Shown here in pieces: positions 34,147 through 42,441 of a stretch of DNA of 64,000 nt (its first letter is position 1; each line of letters starts with the position of its first letter). A model generated the notes under the pieces. It searched no databases and was not told the origin of the DNA. It was given only the letters and a program-made list of their open reading frames with translations. A program made the position numbers and the translations under genes. The stretch is from Marinilactibacillus sp036039175 (GTDB lineage Bacteria > Bacillota > Bacilli > Lactobacillales > Carnobacteriaceae_A): NCBI RefSeq assembly GCF_036039175.1, contig NZ_JAYXKP010000001.1, forward strand, positions 712,969-776,968. The letters run 5' to 3'.

Positions 34147-34845
34147 ATGAATAAAAACCGTTTAGCAGATATACTTGTTATTATACTGACTTGTACAACG
34201 ATCATCTTTTTGTTTACTTTTCTAGTCGCTTTTGGATTTCACGTTATTCCCTCAGGATTACTAAGTATTTCTTTGGGTGTGCTATTACTTTACGCTCGTG
34301 GAAGAAAACATCGTCCCGCTGATGAAAAGAAATTACCAAAACTTTCTTCTGAGAAAGAAGCTTTTTACGTCTCTAAAGGTCTTGAGAAAGAAGACATCCA
34401 GTACTTCCGTCAAACTATGCAAAAAGCAAAACAACAGATTAGAGACATTGAAGTTAATATGTTAGCTACTGGAAAATTAAAAGCGATCGAAAATCGTAAC
34501 AATACAATCCATCTAACGAAGTCAATGTTCAGAGAAATCATCAAGGAGCCTAACCGTCTTCATGAAGTTGATCAGTTCCTCTATGTTCACTTACCTTCTC
34601 TAGCAGACTTGTCTGGTAAGTATAATGAAATCAATAACCACCAAGCTAAAAGTAAAGCAACTTATGATATGTTGGACAAAGCCTCTCAAACTTTAGATAA
34701 GATGTGTCAGCAAATCGCTGAAGACTATGTGCAATTCAAGTCTGATGATATTGTGGATATGGAAGTAGAGGTAGAACTTGCAAAAAGATCTTTGGACAAG
34801 GATAATGGTTTCCAAGAAGATACTATCAACAATGAAGAAGTTTAA
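34147..34845 (+). CDS. XpaC-family protein (5-bromo-4-chloroindolyl phosphate hydrolysis protein)
   Basis: 232 residues. Two N-terminal membrane segments (about 9-28 and 33-50), followed by a helical cytoplasmic domain of about 180 residues with GLEKEDIQYFRQTMQKAKQQI. The family name comes from an early phenotype; the biochemical activity is not known. It is followed 32 bp later by telA, the normal pair. GGAGGAG SD before the ATG, with a poor promoter (TGATAAAAT about 40 bases upstream). Confidence 0.85.
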   Translation: MNKNRLADILVIILTCTTIIFLFTFLVAFGFHVIPSGLLSISLGVLLLYARGRKHRPADEKKLPKLSSEKEAFYVSKGLEKEDIQYFRQTMQKAKQQIRDIEVNMLATGKLKAIENRNNTIHLTKSMFREIIKEPNRLHEVDQFLYVHLPSLADLSGKYNEINNHQAKSKATYDMLDKASQTLDKMCQQIAEDYVQFKSDDIVDMEVEVELAKRSLDKDNGFQEDTINNEEV

Positions 34846-34877
34846 CCCATTTTGATTCTGAAAGGATGTCACGTTAT

Positions 34878-36092
34878 ATGGATGATAAGAATACACAGCA
34901 AGATCTTACTAAAGTAAAAGATCAGTCAACAAGTGAGCTAGATGATTTACTGGCGAACCCCTTTGGAGAAACTATGAAAAACCCTCCTGCTCCTAGTACT
35001 AATACGAGTACTTCTTTGACAGGCGAACAAGCTGAAGAAACGAGAAGATTATTTGACACCTTACCTGAGGAACGTCAAAAGCAAGCACAACAACTTTCTA
35101 ATCAAATCGCTGAGAATGATATAGATGCTGTCTTGAACTACGGATCGGCTGCTCAGCAGCGCTTAGGAGATTTTTCCCATTCTGTTCTGAATCATGTGCA
35201 GAATCAAGAAACTGGGCATATCGGTGAAACATTGAACGACTTAATGTTCCGGTTGAAAGAAAGTAATCCCGATGATTTACGTGCAGATAATTCAAATATC
35301 TTCAAAAAAATGTTCAAAAAAATTAACCGCTCAATTTACGAAACAACTGCCAAATATCAAAAGATTGGCGCTCAAATAGACAAAATTGCCGTTAAATTAG
35401 ATAAAGAAAAAGATATGCTGCTAAAAGATAACGAAATGCTTGAAGCGTTGTATGAAAAAAACTTTGAATATTTTGAAGCGTTAAATATTTATATTGCTGC
35501 CGGAGAGTTAAAATTGGAACAATTGCAAAAAGAATCCATACCGAATGCGATGAAAGTTGCAGAGAGCAGTACAAATCAGATGGATGTTCAACGTGTAAAT
35601 GATTTAAACCAGTTCCAGAATCGTCTTGAAAAAAGAGTTTATGATTTAAAAGTTGCAAGACAAATGACGATTCAACAAGCGCCTCAGATCCGTCTGATTC
35701 AAAATACAAATCAAGCTTTATCAGAAAAGATTCAAACTTCTGTCAATACAGCGATTCCTCTATGGAAAAACCAAATTGTTATTGCGTTAACTTTATTACG
35801 TCAAAAAGAAGCCGTTACCGCTCAAAGACAAGTTTCTGAAACAACAAACGACTTATTAACCAAGAATTCCGAAATGTTGAAACAGTCTTCTATCGAAACA
35901 GCTCGTGAAAACGAACGTGGTATTATCGATATTGAAACACTGGAGAAAACACAGACTGATTTGGTTGAAACACTTGAAGAGACTCTTTCTATTCAACAAG
36001 AAGGCCGTTCTAAGCGTAAAGAAGCTGAACAGCAACTCGTTAGAATGGAAGATCGTCTAAGAGATCAACTGCTTAAAATCACAGAAAACTAA
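34878..36092 (+). CDS. Toxic-anion-resistance family protein TelA (YaaN-like)
   Basis: 404 residues from the ATG at 34878; AAAGGATG lies nine bases upstream, whereas the in-frame ATG at 34866 overlaps that SD. Almost entirely helical and soluble: long coiled coils around ALYEKNFEYFEALNIYIAAGE and VARQMTIQQAPQIRLIQNTNQ, the family core. TelA proteins are linked to tellurite, lantibiotic and cell-envelope stress, and the partner XpaC is membrane-anchored, which suggests a membrane-associated complex. The mechanism is unknown. Confidence 0.9.
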   Translation: MDDKNTQQDLTKVKDQSTSELDDLLANPFGETMKNPPAPSTNTSTSLTGEQAEETRRLFDTLPEERQKQAQQLSNQIAENDIDAVLNYGSAAQQRLGDFSHSVLNHVQNQETGHIGETLNDLMFRLKESNPDDLRADNSNIFKKMFKKINRSIYETTAKYQKIGAQIDKIAVKLDKEKDMLLKDNEMLEALYEKNFEYFEALNIYIAAGELKLEQLQKESIPNAMKVAESSTNQMDVQRVNDLNQFQNRLEKRVYDLKVARQMTIQQAPQIRLIQNTNQALSEKIQTSVNTAIPLWKNQIVIALTLLRQKEAVTAQRQVSETTNDLLTKNSEMLKQSSIETARENERGIIDIETLEKTQTDLVETLEETLSIQQEGRSKRKEAEQQLVRMEDRLRDQLLKITEN

Positions 36093-36094
36093 GT

Positions 36095-36124
36095 AAAAAA
36101 CTTCCCTTCTTAGGGAAGTTTTTT
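36095..36124 (+). terminator. Terminator of xpaC-telA
   Basis: 12-bp stem AAAAACTTCCCT / AGGGAAGTTTTT (36096-36107 with 36112-36123) with a four-base loop and T tail. Confidence 0.92.
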
Positions 36125-36142
36125 ATTTACGAGTCGTATTAT

Positions 36143-36171
36143 TTGAACAAATTATGTCATTACGGTATAGT
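36143..36171 (+). promoter_or_regulatory. Sigma-A promoter of the GlsB-type gene
   Basis: TTGAAC (36143-36148), 17-base spacer, TATAGT (36166-36171). Confidence 0.82.
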
Positions 36172-36210
36172 TAATAACATAAAGAAGCAAAGAAAAAGGA
36201 GAGAATTATT

Positions 36211-36453
36211 ATGTTAGGTTTTATTTTAATGTTAATCATCGGTGGAGTTGTAGGTGCCATTGGTCAAGCAATCATCGGTAAAAATGTACCAGGTGGAATT
36301 ATTGGTAACATCGTAGTAGGTTTTATCGGTTCTGCTTTAGGTGGATATTTATTGGGTGACTTAGGTCCTTCAATCGAAGGTATTGCACTTATTCCAGCAA
36401 TCGTTGGTGCTGTAATTGTAGTATTCCTATTCAGCCTACTTGCTAAAAAATAA
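36211..36453 (+). CDS. GlsB/YeaQ/YmgE-family stress membrane protein
   Basis: 80 residues, very hydrophobic and glycine-rich, with three membrane segments and the family pattern GGVVGAIGQAIIGKNVPGGIIGNIVVGFIG at residues 11-40 (described here by its repeated Gly-rich turns). Formerly called transglycosylase-associated protein; it is usually induced by general or envelope stress. An AAAGGAGAG SD lies seven bases before the ATG. Single gene with its own promoter and terminator, convergent with csp2. Confidence 0.9.
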   Translation: MLGFILMLIIGGVVGAIGQAIIGKNVPGGIIGNIVVGFIGSALGGYLLGDLGPSIEGIALIPAIVGAVIVVFLFSLLAKK

Positions 36454-36481
36454 TTTATTGCGTTAAACTGCAATTATATTA

Positions 36482-36521
36482 AAAGCTCCATGTAATCGCC
36501 TAGGCGATTACATGGAGCTTT
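36482..36521. terminator. Bidirectional terminator between the glsB-type gene and csp2
   Basis: Perfect 19-bp stem (36482-36500 with 36503-36521, core GTAATCGCC/GGCGATTAC) with a two-base centre and T-rich tails on both strands. Confidence 0.92.
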
Positions 36522-36534
36522 ATTAGTTTATTGT

Positions 36535-36735
36535 TTATACTTTATCAACGTTAGAAGCTTGTGGTCCTCTATCGCCATCTGTAATATCGAATTCTACTTC
36601 TTGTCCATCATCTAATGCTTTGTATCCTTCGCTATTGATTGCACTGAAATGTACAAATACATCTTCGCTACCTTCTACTTCAATAAAGCCAAATCCTTTT
36701 TCTGCATTAAACCATTTTACTGTTCCTCTAGCCAT
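36535..36735 (-). CDS. Cold-shock protein (CspA family), copy 2
   Basis: 66 residues, OB-fold. RNP1 KGFGFIE and RNP2 VFVHFSAI are intact. It starts MARGTVKWFNAEKG after a TAGGAGGAAAAG SD. Differs from copy 1 mainly in the first three residues and in the acidic C-terminal half (DDGQEVEFDITDGDRG). Single gene with a promoter, a leader of about 85 nt and a shared terminator. Confidence 0.95.
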   Translation of the reverse strand: MARGTVKWFNAEKGFGFIEVEGSEDVFVHFSAINSEGYKALDDGQEVEFDITDGDRGPQASNVDKV

Positions 36736-36820
36736 CCTACTTTTCCTCCTAAGTAAATACTTGCAACAGACTGCCTATAAGTTCATTTATTGTTTAATAA
36801 ATGCTGCATACATCTATTAC
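36736..36820 (-). promoter_or_regulatory. 5' leader of csp2 with a hairpin
   Basis: Contains the perfect 8-bp hairpin CATTTATT-aaac-AATAAATG on the minus strand (36803-36796 with 36791-36784). Cold-shock leaders often act through such structures; the role here is inferred. Confidence 0.5.
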
Positions 36821-36826
36821 AGGTTC

Positions 36827-36855
36827 AGTATACAAAACTTAACTTCTTTTTGCAA
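36827..36855 (-). promoter_or_regulatory. Sigma-A promoter of csp2
   Basis: Minus strand: TTGCAA (36855-36850), 17-base spacer, TATACT (36832-36827). The -35 box shares two bases with the left arm of the 19-bp palindrome. Confidence 0.85.
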
Positions 36856-36901
36856 GGGCTTTCTTCGTTAAAATGTAAAATATTTAACGAAGAAAGCCCT
36901 T
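36854..36901. repeat. Perfect 19-bp inverted repeat upstream of csp2
   Basis: The arms at 36854-36872 and 36883-36901 are exact reverse complements (each contains GGGCTTTCTTCG or its complement), with a 10-base AT loop. Neither strand has a T run after the stem, so it is not a standard terminator. It lies between the ileS terminator and the csp2 promoter and touches the -35 box. It could be an operator, a readthrough barrier or a relic element. Confidence 0.8.
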
Positions 36902-36920
36902 ATCAGTTCCTATTTCAGAC

Positions 36921-36952
36921 AAAAAATAAAAGCTGACCAATTGGCCAGCTTT
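36921..36952 (-). terminator. Terminator of ileS
   Basis: Stem AAAGCTGGCCAA / TTGGTCAGCTTT (36952-36941 with 36940-36929, one G-U pair), followed on the minus strand by TATTTTTT. Confidence 0.88.
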
Positions 36953-36956
36953 CTGA

Positions 36957-39749
36957 TTATTCTTGTTCTTCTTTTTCTTCAAATAGTTCTGGGAAGTGTT
37001 CTTCACAGATATGGTGACATCTAGGACATAGCTTTCCGACTCCTTCGATTTCAACAAGTTCATTAGAAGTGATTCGACATCTTTCACAGACATCGCCTTC
37101 CATATGCTGAACTCGAACAGAAAGTCCTTCGAAATCCAATATAGATGAATCTTCTGGTTTTTCAGAAAGAGGTTTAACCGTAATATTTGAAGCAATGAGG
37201 ATCTGGCGTAGATTCGTGTCTAATGATTCCAATAGCGTTTGAACGTCATCTGATACATAAAGCGTCGTATCTGCTTCAAAATCCTTACCGATCACTTTGT
37301 TTTCACGCGCGACTTCATTCGCTTTAAGGATATGGTCTCTTACTCGCATAAACTGATCCCATTTTTCTACAAGTGCTTCTGATTGCTCGTATGTTTCTAC
37401 TTGAGGCATTTCAGTTAATTGAGCATATGCTTCATCTTCTTCTAGATAAGTCCAAATCTCTTCTGCAGTATGTGGAAGAATCGGTGTCAACATCTTACTT
37501 AATTTCACGATTACTTGATAAAAGACAGATTGCATGGCTCTTCTAGAGTGCGCATCTGGAGCATCGATATAAAGCACATCTTTTGCAAAGTTTACGTAAA
37601 AGTTTGACATATCAACTGTACAGAATTGATTGATCTCTTTATAAATTTCAGAGAAGTTGTAGGCTTCATAAGCATTCAAAACATTTTCAACAGTACGATT
37701 CAAACGATTCATCATGTACTGATCAACAGTTCTTAATTCCTCGTAAGGTACATTGTTTTCAGCATAAGAATAGTCTTCCGTATTTTGAATCAAGAAACGG
37801 ATGGTATTTCTGATTTTACGGTAAACTTCTGATACTTGTTTCAAGATATCCATACTTACACGCACATCAGCTTGAGAATCGACACTAGAAACCCATAAAC
37901 GAATAATATCTGCACCCATTTGTTTAATGACTTTGTTTGGAAGGATCGTATTTCCGAGTGATTTACTCATCTTACGTCCATCTCCATCTAGAACAAATCC
38001 TTGAGATAAAACAGATTTGTATGGCGCTTCGCCATTGATGGCTACACTTGTCGTCAAACTAGAGTTAAACCATCCACGGTACTGATCTGAGCCTTCCAGA
38101 TACATATCAGCTGGGAACGATAAATTATCTCTTGTTTTTAAAACAGCTTGATGGGAAGATCCAGAATCGAACCAAACATCCATAATATCTGTTTCTTTAG
38201 TGAATAAACCATTTGGACTTGAAGGAGATTCAAAACCTTCTGGAAGTAAGTCTTTTGCTTCACGTTCAAACCAAACATTGGATCCATGTTCAGCAAATAA
38301 ATCAGATACATGGGCAATGGTTTCAGGTGTAATGATTGCATCTCCATTTTCAGCATAGAAGATTGGTAAAGGAACACCCCAGGCACGCTGACGTGATATT
38401 ACCCAGTCTCCTCTATCTCTTACCATGTTATAGAGTCTTTGCATTCCCCAAGGCTGAAGCCAGTCTACTTCTTGAACGGCTTGTAGAATATCTTCTCGGA
38501 AATCTTTAATAGAAGCAAACCATTGTGGTGTTGCTCGGAAGATAACCGGTTTTTTCGTTCTCCAGTCATGTGGATAGCTGTGTGTGAAGAAATCCATTTT
38601 AAGCAAAGCATCTTTCTCTTTCAACCACTCTGTGATGATTTTATTTGCGTCATCATAGAACGTTCCTTCTAGACCTGGAGCTTCATCTGTAAAGCATCCT
38701 CTTCCGTCTACTGGTGAAAGTACTTTAAGGCCATATTGCTGAGCAGCTATAAAGTCATCTTCTCCGTGTCCAGGAGCTGTGTGTACTAAACCTGTACCAC
38801 TATCTAAAGTTACATGGTCTCCCATAATCACTAACGAATCACGGTCATAAAATGGATGTTTTGTTGTTACGCGGTCCAAATCTGATCCTTTAACTTCTTT
38901 GATGAGCTCAATTTTTTCCCAACCAAGTGTTTCTGCTACTTCTTCAGCCATTTTAGAAGCGACTACGTATTTACGTCCATCAGCTTCTAGTACAGCATAA
39001 TCAAATTCAGGATTTACAGCAATGGCTAAGTTTGCAGGCAATGTCCAAGGTGTTGTTGTCCAGATAATTAAAGAAGTATCTTGTTCCAGAGTACCTTTTC
39101 CGTCATTGACTTCAAATGCTACATAAATATTAGCTGAGCGAACATCATGATACTCGATTTCAGCCTCAGCTAAAGCAGATTCACTAGAAGGAGACCAATA
39201 AATCGGTTTTAAACCTCTGTAGATGTAGCCTTGTTCTGCCATTTTACCAAATACTTTGATTTGTTCTGATTCATAATCTTTTGTTAAGGTCACGTATGGA
39301 TTATCCCATTCACCAGCAACACCTAATCGTTTAAAGTCTTCACGCTGTTTATCGACTTGTTCCCAGGCATACTCTTCACAAAGCTTTCTGAATTCAGCAA
39401 CAGACATTGATTTACGATCAACACCTGCGTTTGTTAAAGCTTGCTCAATTGGTAAACCATGTGTATCCCATCCCGGAACATATGGTGCGCGGAATCCAGA
39501 CATTGATTTGTATCGAACGATAATATCTTTTGAAATTTTGTTCAGTGCATGGCCCATATGAATATTTCCATTTGCGTAAGGAGGTCCATCATGTAATACA
39601 AATGTTGGTTTGTTCTGGTTTAATTCCTGTCTATTTGCGTAAATATTGTTTTCTTCCCATTCTGCTTGACGATCCGGTTCTTTATTTGGGAGTCCAGCAC
39701 GCATTGGGAATGCTGTTTTCAATAAATTTAGGGTTTCTTTTACTTCCAT
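36957..39749 (-). CDS. ileS: Isoleucine-tRNA ligase
   Basis: 930 residues, class I synthetase with editing domain. The HIGH motif is HMGH (64-67, after HDGPPYANGN), the KMSKS loop GRKMSKSLGN. The C-terminal zinc finger is complete: CERC and CPRC separated by about 20 residues, then HHIC. The zinc-type C-terminus marks the bacterial, mupirocin-sensitive class. AGAGG SD. Controlled by an isoleucine T-box and placed at the end of the dcw cluster after divIVA, the usual low-GC Gram-positive position. Confidence 0.98.
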   Translation of the reverse strand: MEVKETLNLLKTAFPMRAGLPNKEPDRQAEWEENNIYANRQELNQNKPTFVLHDGPPYANGNIHMGHALNKISKDIIVRYKSMSGFRAPYVPGWDTHGLPIEQALTNAGVDRKSMSVAEFRKLCEEYAWEQVDKQREDFKRLGVAGEWDNPYVTLTKDYESEQIKVFGKMAEQGYIYRGLKPIYWSPSSESALAEAEIEYHDVRSANIYVAFEVNDGKGTLEQDTSLIIWTTTPWTLPANLAIAVNPEFDYAVLEADGRKYVVASKMAEEVAETLGWEKIELIKEVKGSDLDRVTTKHPFYDRDSLVIMGDHVTLDSGTGLVHTAPGHGEDDFIAAQQYGLKVLSPVDGRGCFTDEAPGLEGTFYDDANKIITEWLKEKDALLKMDFFTHSYPHDWRTKKPVIFRATPQWFASIKDFREDILQAVQEVDWLQPWGMQRLYNMVRDRGDWVISRQRAWGVPLPIFYAENGDAIITPETIAHVSDLFAEHGSNVWFEREAKDLLPEGFESPSSPNGLFTKETDIMDVWFDSGSSHQAVLKTRDNLSFPADMYLEGSDQYRGWFNSSLTTSVAINGEAPYKSVLSQGFVLDGDGRKMSKSLGNTILPNKVIKQMGADIIRLWVSSVDSQADVRVSMDILKQVSEVYRKIRNTIRFLIQNTEDYSYAENNVPYEELRTVDQYMMNRLNRTVENVLNAYEAYNFSEIYKEINQFCTVDMSNFYVNFAKDVLYIDAPDAHSRRAMQSVFYQVIVKLSKMLTPILPHTAEEIWTYLEEDEAYAQLTEMPQVETYEQSEALVEKWDQFMRVRDHILKANEVARENKVIGKDFEADTTLYVSDDVQTLLESLDTNLRQILIASNITVKPLSEKPEDSSILDFEGLSVRVQHMEGDVCERCRITSNELVEIEGVGKLCPRCHHICEEHFPELFEEKEEQE

Positions 39750-39779
39750 CTTTTGCAGCCTCTTTTACTTTTATTTTTT

Positions 39780-40035
39780 TGAAAATAAAAAGACCCCATC
39801 CCTAAAAAGGACGAAGTCTTCGTGGTACCACCTTACTTTAGAAACATAGACCAACCTATTTAAGGCAAACTGTCTAGTTTCTCTCTTCTCTTTAACGCAG
39901 AGCTACGTTTTTAACTACTCTATTTCATTAAAAAAGCTACTGAATGATTACAAGTTGAAAGTGACTTGCCAACATCGCACCACCGTTGGCTCTCTGAAAA
40001 GTGTTTCAACTTGTATAATTTCAGTAATCGCTACT
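39780..40035 (-). promoter_or_regulatory. T-box riboswitch, isoleucine specific (AUC specifier)
   Basis: T-box sequence AAGGTGGTACCACG at 39834-39821 on the minus strand. It is followed by a terminator (39790-39802 with 39809-39820, several G-U pairs) and a T-rich tail. Stem I contains a perfect 12-bp helix TACAAGTTGAAA / TTTCAACTTGTA. Immediately 3' of it the specifier loop reads AUC then A (39948-39945), closed by TTACTGAA/TTCAGTAG. GCCAAC / GTTGGC forms the distal stem with GGTG in the loop. The element begins within about ten bases of the divIVA stop codon. Confidence 0.95.
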
Positions 40036-40041
40036 ATTCAT

Positions 40042-40710
40042 TTATACGCTTGGCAATTCCACAGCAGGTGTCATGCCTTCTTCGTAATTTTGATTTTCAG
40101 ATTCATCTGATTCTACTACATCCGTTGATGGTTCGATTTCTTCTGATTCATCTTTTTGTTCAAGTTCTGTTTTCACTTCGTTCAATGTATGTGTTTCTGG
40201 TTTCTCTGAAATAGGTGCTTGTAAAATATCATCCCATTCATCTTTTTTTACTAGCTCAAGTTGAGATTCAATCATTAGTTGAAGTCTTTGGCGAAAAATA
40301 CGACTTTGCTTTCGCAAAGCTTCTGTTTCTTCTTCGATTTTACGTGCTTTACCAACAGCTTCCTTAAGTAGTTGGTCTGCATGATTTTCAGCATCTTGAC
40401 GAACTTTAGAAGCTTTGTTTTCTGCTTCTTTAGAAATCATATCTGCTTCTTTTTCAGAATTCACTTTCAAACGATCAGCAGCATCTTGTGCAACAATAAT
40501 CGATTTATTAAGTGAATCTTGCATTTGATCGTAACTTGCTAATTTTTCTTCAGCAAATTCCAATTTCTTTTCAGTTTCCTTTTTTTGCTTCAATAACAAT
40601 TCATAATCTTTGATGATTTGATCCAGATAATCGTTTACTTGATCCTGATCGTACCCTCTCATCTTAACAGAAAATTCTTTGTTATGTATGTCCATAGGTG
40701 TTAATGCCAT
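40042..40710 (-). CDS. divIVA: Cell-division/polarity protein DivIVA
   Basis: 222 residues. The N-terminal lipid-binding domain MALTPMDIHNKEFSVKMRGYDQDQVNDYLD is diagnostic (residues 1-30), followed by coiled coils (about 35-150) and an acidic, Glu/Ser-rich tail after residue 165. It recognises curved membrane at the septum and poles and positions Min and wall factors. A CGGAGGAATT SD precedes the ATG. It has its own promoter and probably feeds the ileS leader. Confidence 0.96.
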   Translation of the reverse strand: MALTPMDIHNKEFSVKMRGYDQDQVNDYLDQIIKDYELLLKQKKETEKKLEFAEEKLASYDQMQDSLNKSIIVAQDAADRLKVNSEKEADMISKEAENKASKVRQDAENHADQLLKEAVGKARKIEEETEALRKQSRIFRQRLQLMIESQLELVKKDEWDDILQAPISEKPETHTLNEVKTELEQKDESEEIEPSTDVVESDESENQNYEEGMTPAVELPSV

Positions 40711-40763
40711 GATCGAATTCCTCCGTTACCTTTTTTTGAGCAGTTTGATTCCTGTTTTTTTCC

Positions 40764-40792
40764 AGTATAAATAATAATCCGTCCTTAAACAA
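40764..40792 (-). promoter_or_regulatory. Sigma-A promoter of divIVA
   Basis: Minus strand: TTGTTT (40792-40787), 17-base spacer, TATACT (40769-40764). Confidence 0.75.
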
Positions 40793-40796
40793 GACC

Positions 40797-41582
40797 TTAT
40801 TGATTTCTATCCAGAATATCAAGTTCCAATCTGATTTTTTCTTTACGTGTTTTACCTTCAATGGATTTCAATTTAATTCTTCCGAACCCTCTAATAGAAA
40901 TAACATCCGATATCCCTAAAGAAATATCCGGTCTAGAAATTTCATTCCAGTTGACTTTCACTTTGTTTGAACTGATCAATTCTTTTGACTTTTGTCTAGA
41001 CAAATTAAATGCAGCTGCAAGGACAACATCTATTCTTAATGAAGAAGCAATGACACTGTGACTATCCCACTTATCTTTCGGCAGGATAATTTCAGTGTAT
41101 GATTTTTCTTCCAGATGTACCTTTATTTTACCAATACTTTCAATTTGTGAAAGTAAGTATGGCAGCATTGGTTGATCCATAAAGAACTGCCATGTTTCTC
41201 CATCGGTTATAATGTCTCCAAGAGTTTCTCGGTTAATCCCAGCTCCAGTAAGCGTTCCAAGTACGCTACCATGTGATAATGTCGCAAACTTGGTTGGATA
41301 ATTAATTTCACAGATCGTAATATTGTAGTCTTGTTGCTCGGGTTCAAAATAAGGTGGAGACAGAAAGATTCTTTTTCTTTCTGCATCTTCATATCCTCCA
41401 AAGTAATGCAAAGATATCTCAGTATTTTGCCCTACGACCGATTCAACAATGTACTGTTGTCTCGGATCCAGAAATGGTGTCAGATAAGGCGTATACTGCT
41501 CTTCCACTTGACGAGTCCAGTCCATGACTGTATCAATGAAAATCTGTTCGTCTTTTCTAAAATGTTGGTATACATTATCCAT
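40797..41582 (-). CDS. ylmH: S4-domain RNA-binding protein YlmH
   Basis: 261 residues. A C-terminal S4 RNA-binding domain (about 183-245, RIDVVLAAAFNLSRQKSKELISSNKVKVN) follows an alpha/beta N-terminal part. In the dcw cluster of all related Firmicutes; homologues affect division and have been linked to ribosome-associated quality control. It starts 12 bp after the YggT gene with a GAGGTTAAAG SD. Confidence 0.92.
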   Translation of the reverse strand: MDNVYQHFRKDEQIFIDTVMDWTRQVEEQYTPYLTPFLDPRQQYIVESVVGQNTEISLHYFGGYEDAERKRIFLSPPYFEPEQQDYNITICEINYPTKFATLSHGSVLGTLTGAGINRETLGDIITDGETWQFFMDQPMLPYLLSQIESIGKIKVHLEEKSYTEIILPKDKWDSHSVIASSLRIDVVLAAAFNLSRQKSKELISSNKVKVNWNEISRPDISLGISDVISIRGFGRIKLKSIEGKTRKEKIRLELDILDRNQ

Positions 41583-41594
41583 TAGTCTTTAACC

Positions 41595-41900
41595 TCACAC
41601 TAATCCGATTTGATTGAAAAGATTCAAAATGATTTGAAAAACGGGTGTAATGCCCATTCTGATAAACGAAAGAGCAAAAAGCGCAACGATCCCTGCAAGA
41701 CTAAACATTCCGATTGGTGGTACAAATCGTCTGAAAAATCCCACATATGGTTCACAAATTCTGATTAAAATTCTTCCAATACTAGACTGGTAAGCTCCTG
41801 GAATCCAAGACATTAAAAAGTAGACGAGGATCAACATTCTATAAATATCGACCGCTCTCAGTGAAATGTCATGTAAAAATTGTATAACTTGATATACCAT
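41595..41900 (-). CDS. YggT-family membrane protein (YlmG)
   Basis: 101 residues. Two membrane segments (about 15-35 and 63-85) flank the loop PYVGFFRRFVPPIGMFSLAG, the YggT signature. Conserved between sepF and ylmH; probably involved in membrane or divisome organisation, molecular role unknown. CGGAGAAC SD. Confidence 0.93.
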   Translation of the reverse strand: MVYQVIQFLHDISLRAVDIYRMLILVYFLMSWIPGAYQSSIGRILIRICEPYVGFFRRFVPPIGMFSLAGIVALFALSFIRMGITPVFQIILNLFNQIGLV

Positions 41901-41921
41901 AAAATGCGTTCTCCGTTTCCG

Positions 41922-42410
41922 TTAGAAGTCCTGATTTTTTAAAGCTTGTAACTCAGCTCCATCCAATTCAACGGAATTCGGAGTACAAACAAAAATTTCA
42001 TCGCCGATTCTTTCAATATCACCTTTAATTGCATAAGTCGTGCCCATTAAGAAATCAATCACTTTTTTAGCCTGATCTTTTTCCATTCTTCGGAAATTCA
42101 AAATCACAGACTGATTATTTAATAGAATATCCGCCACACTTTGAACTTCTGAGTAAGTGCGTGGCTCCATCACATTAATACGTGGCTTTTTAATCGCCTG
42201 CTGATGATTGATTGCTACGATGTTTGGACTCTGTGCAGGTGCTGCAGATTTACGGATAGGTTGAGTTTTAGCAACGACTGTTTTTTCTACTTTAGGCGTC
42301 GCCTTTTCTCTAACCTGTTTTGGTGCGCTCTTCTGCTCAGTTACTTCTTCTATCTCCTCAGAATCTTCTTCTAAAAAGAAAAAATTATTTAACCGATCTT
42401 TGATCCCCAT
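41922..42410 (-). CDS. sepF: Cell division protein SepF
   Basis: 162 residues. An N-terminal amphipathic membrane helix (MGIKDRLNNFFF), an acidic-basic linker (about 15-75), and the folded C-terminal SepF domain (INVMEPRTYSEVQSVADILL, then VILNFRRMEKDQAKKVIDFL). It polymerises into arcs, tethers FtsZ to the membrane and can replace FtsA. AAAGGAGA SD. It follows ftsZ by 31 bp. Confidence 0.95.
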   Translation of the reverse strand: MGIKDRLNNFFFLEEDSEEIEEVTEQKSAPKQVREKATPKVEKTVVAKTQPIRKSAAPAQSPNIVAINHQQAIKKPRINVMEPRTYSEVQSVADILLNNQSVILNFRRMEKDQAKKVIDFLMGTTYAIKGDIERIGDEIFVCTPNSVELDGAELQALKNQDF

Positions 42411-42441
42411 AATCCCGTCTCCTTTCTCAGAGAACTATTCT

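Noticed and set aside
36884..37195. A 103-codon minus-strand frame at the end of ileS
   Set aside because: Alternative frame of the ileS C-terminus running through its terminator; low complexity, no SD.
39966..40214. An 82-codon + strand frame across the ileS T-box and divIVA
   Set aside because: Its sequence is fully explained by the T-box stems and the divIVA frame; no SD.
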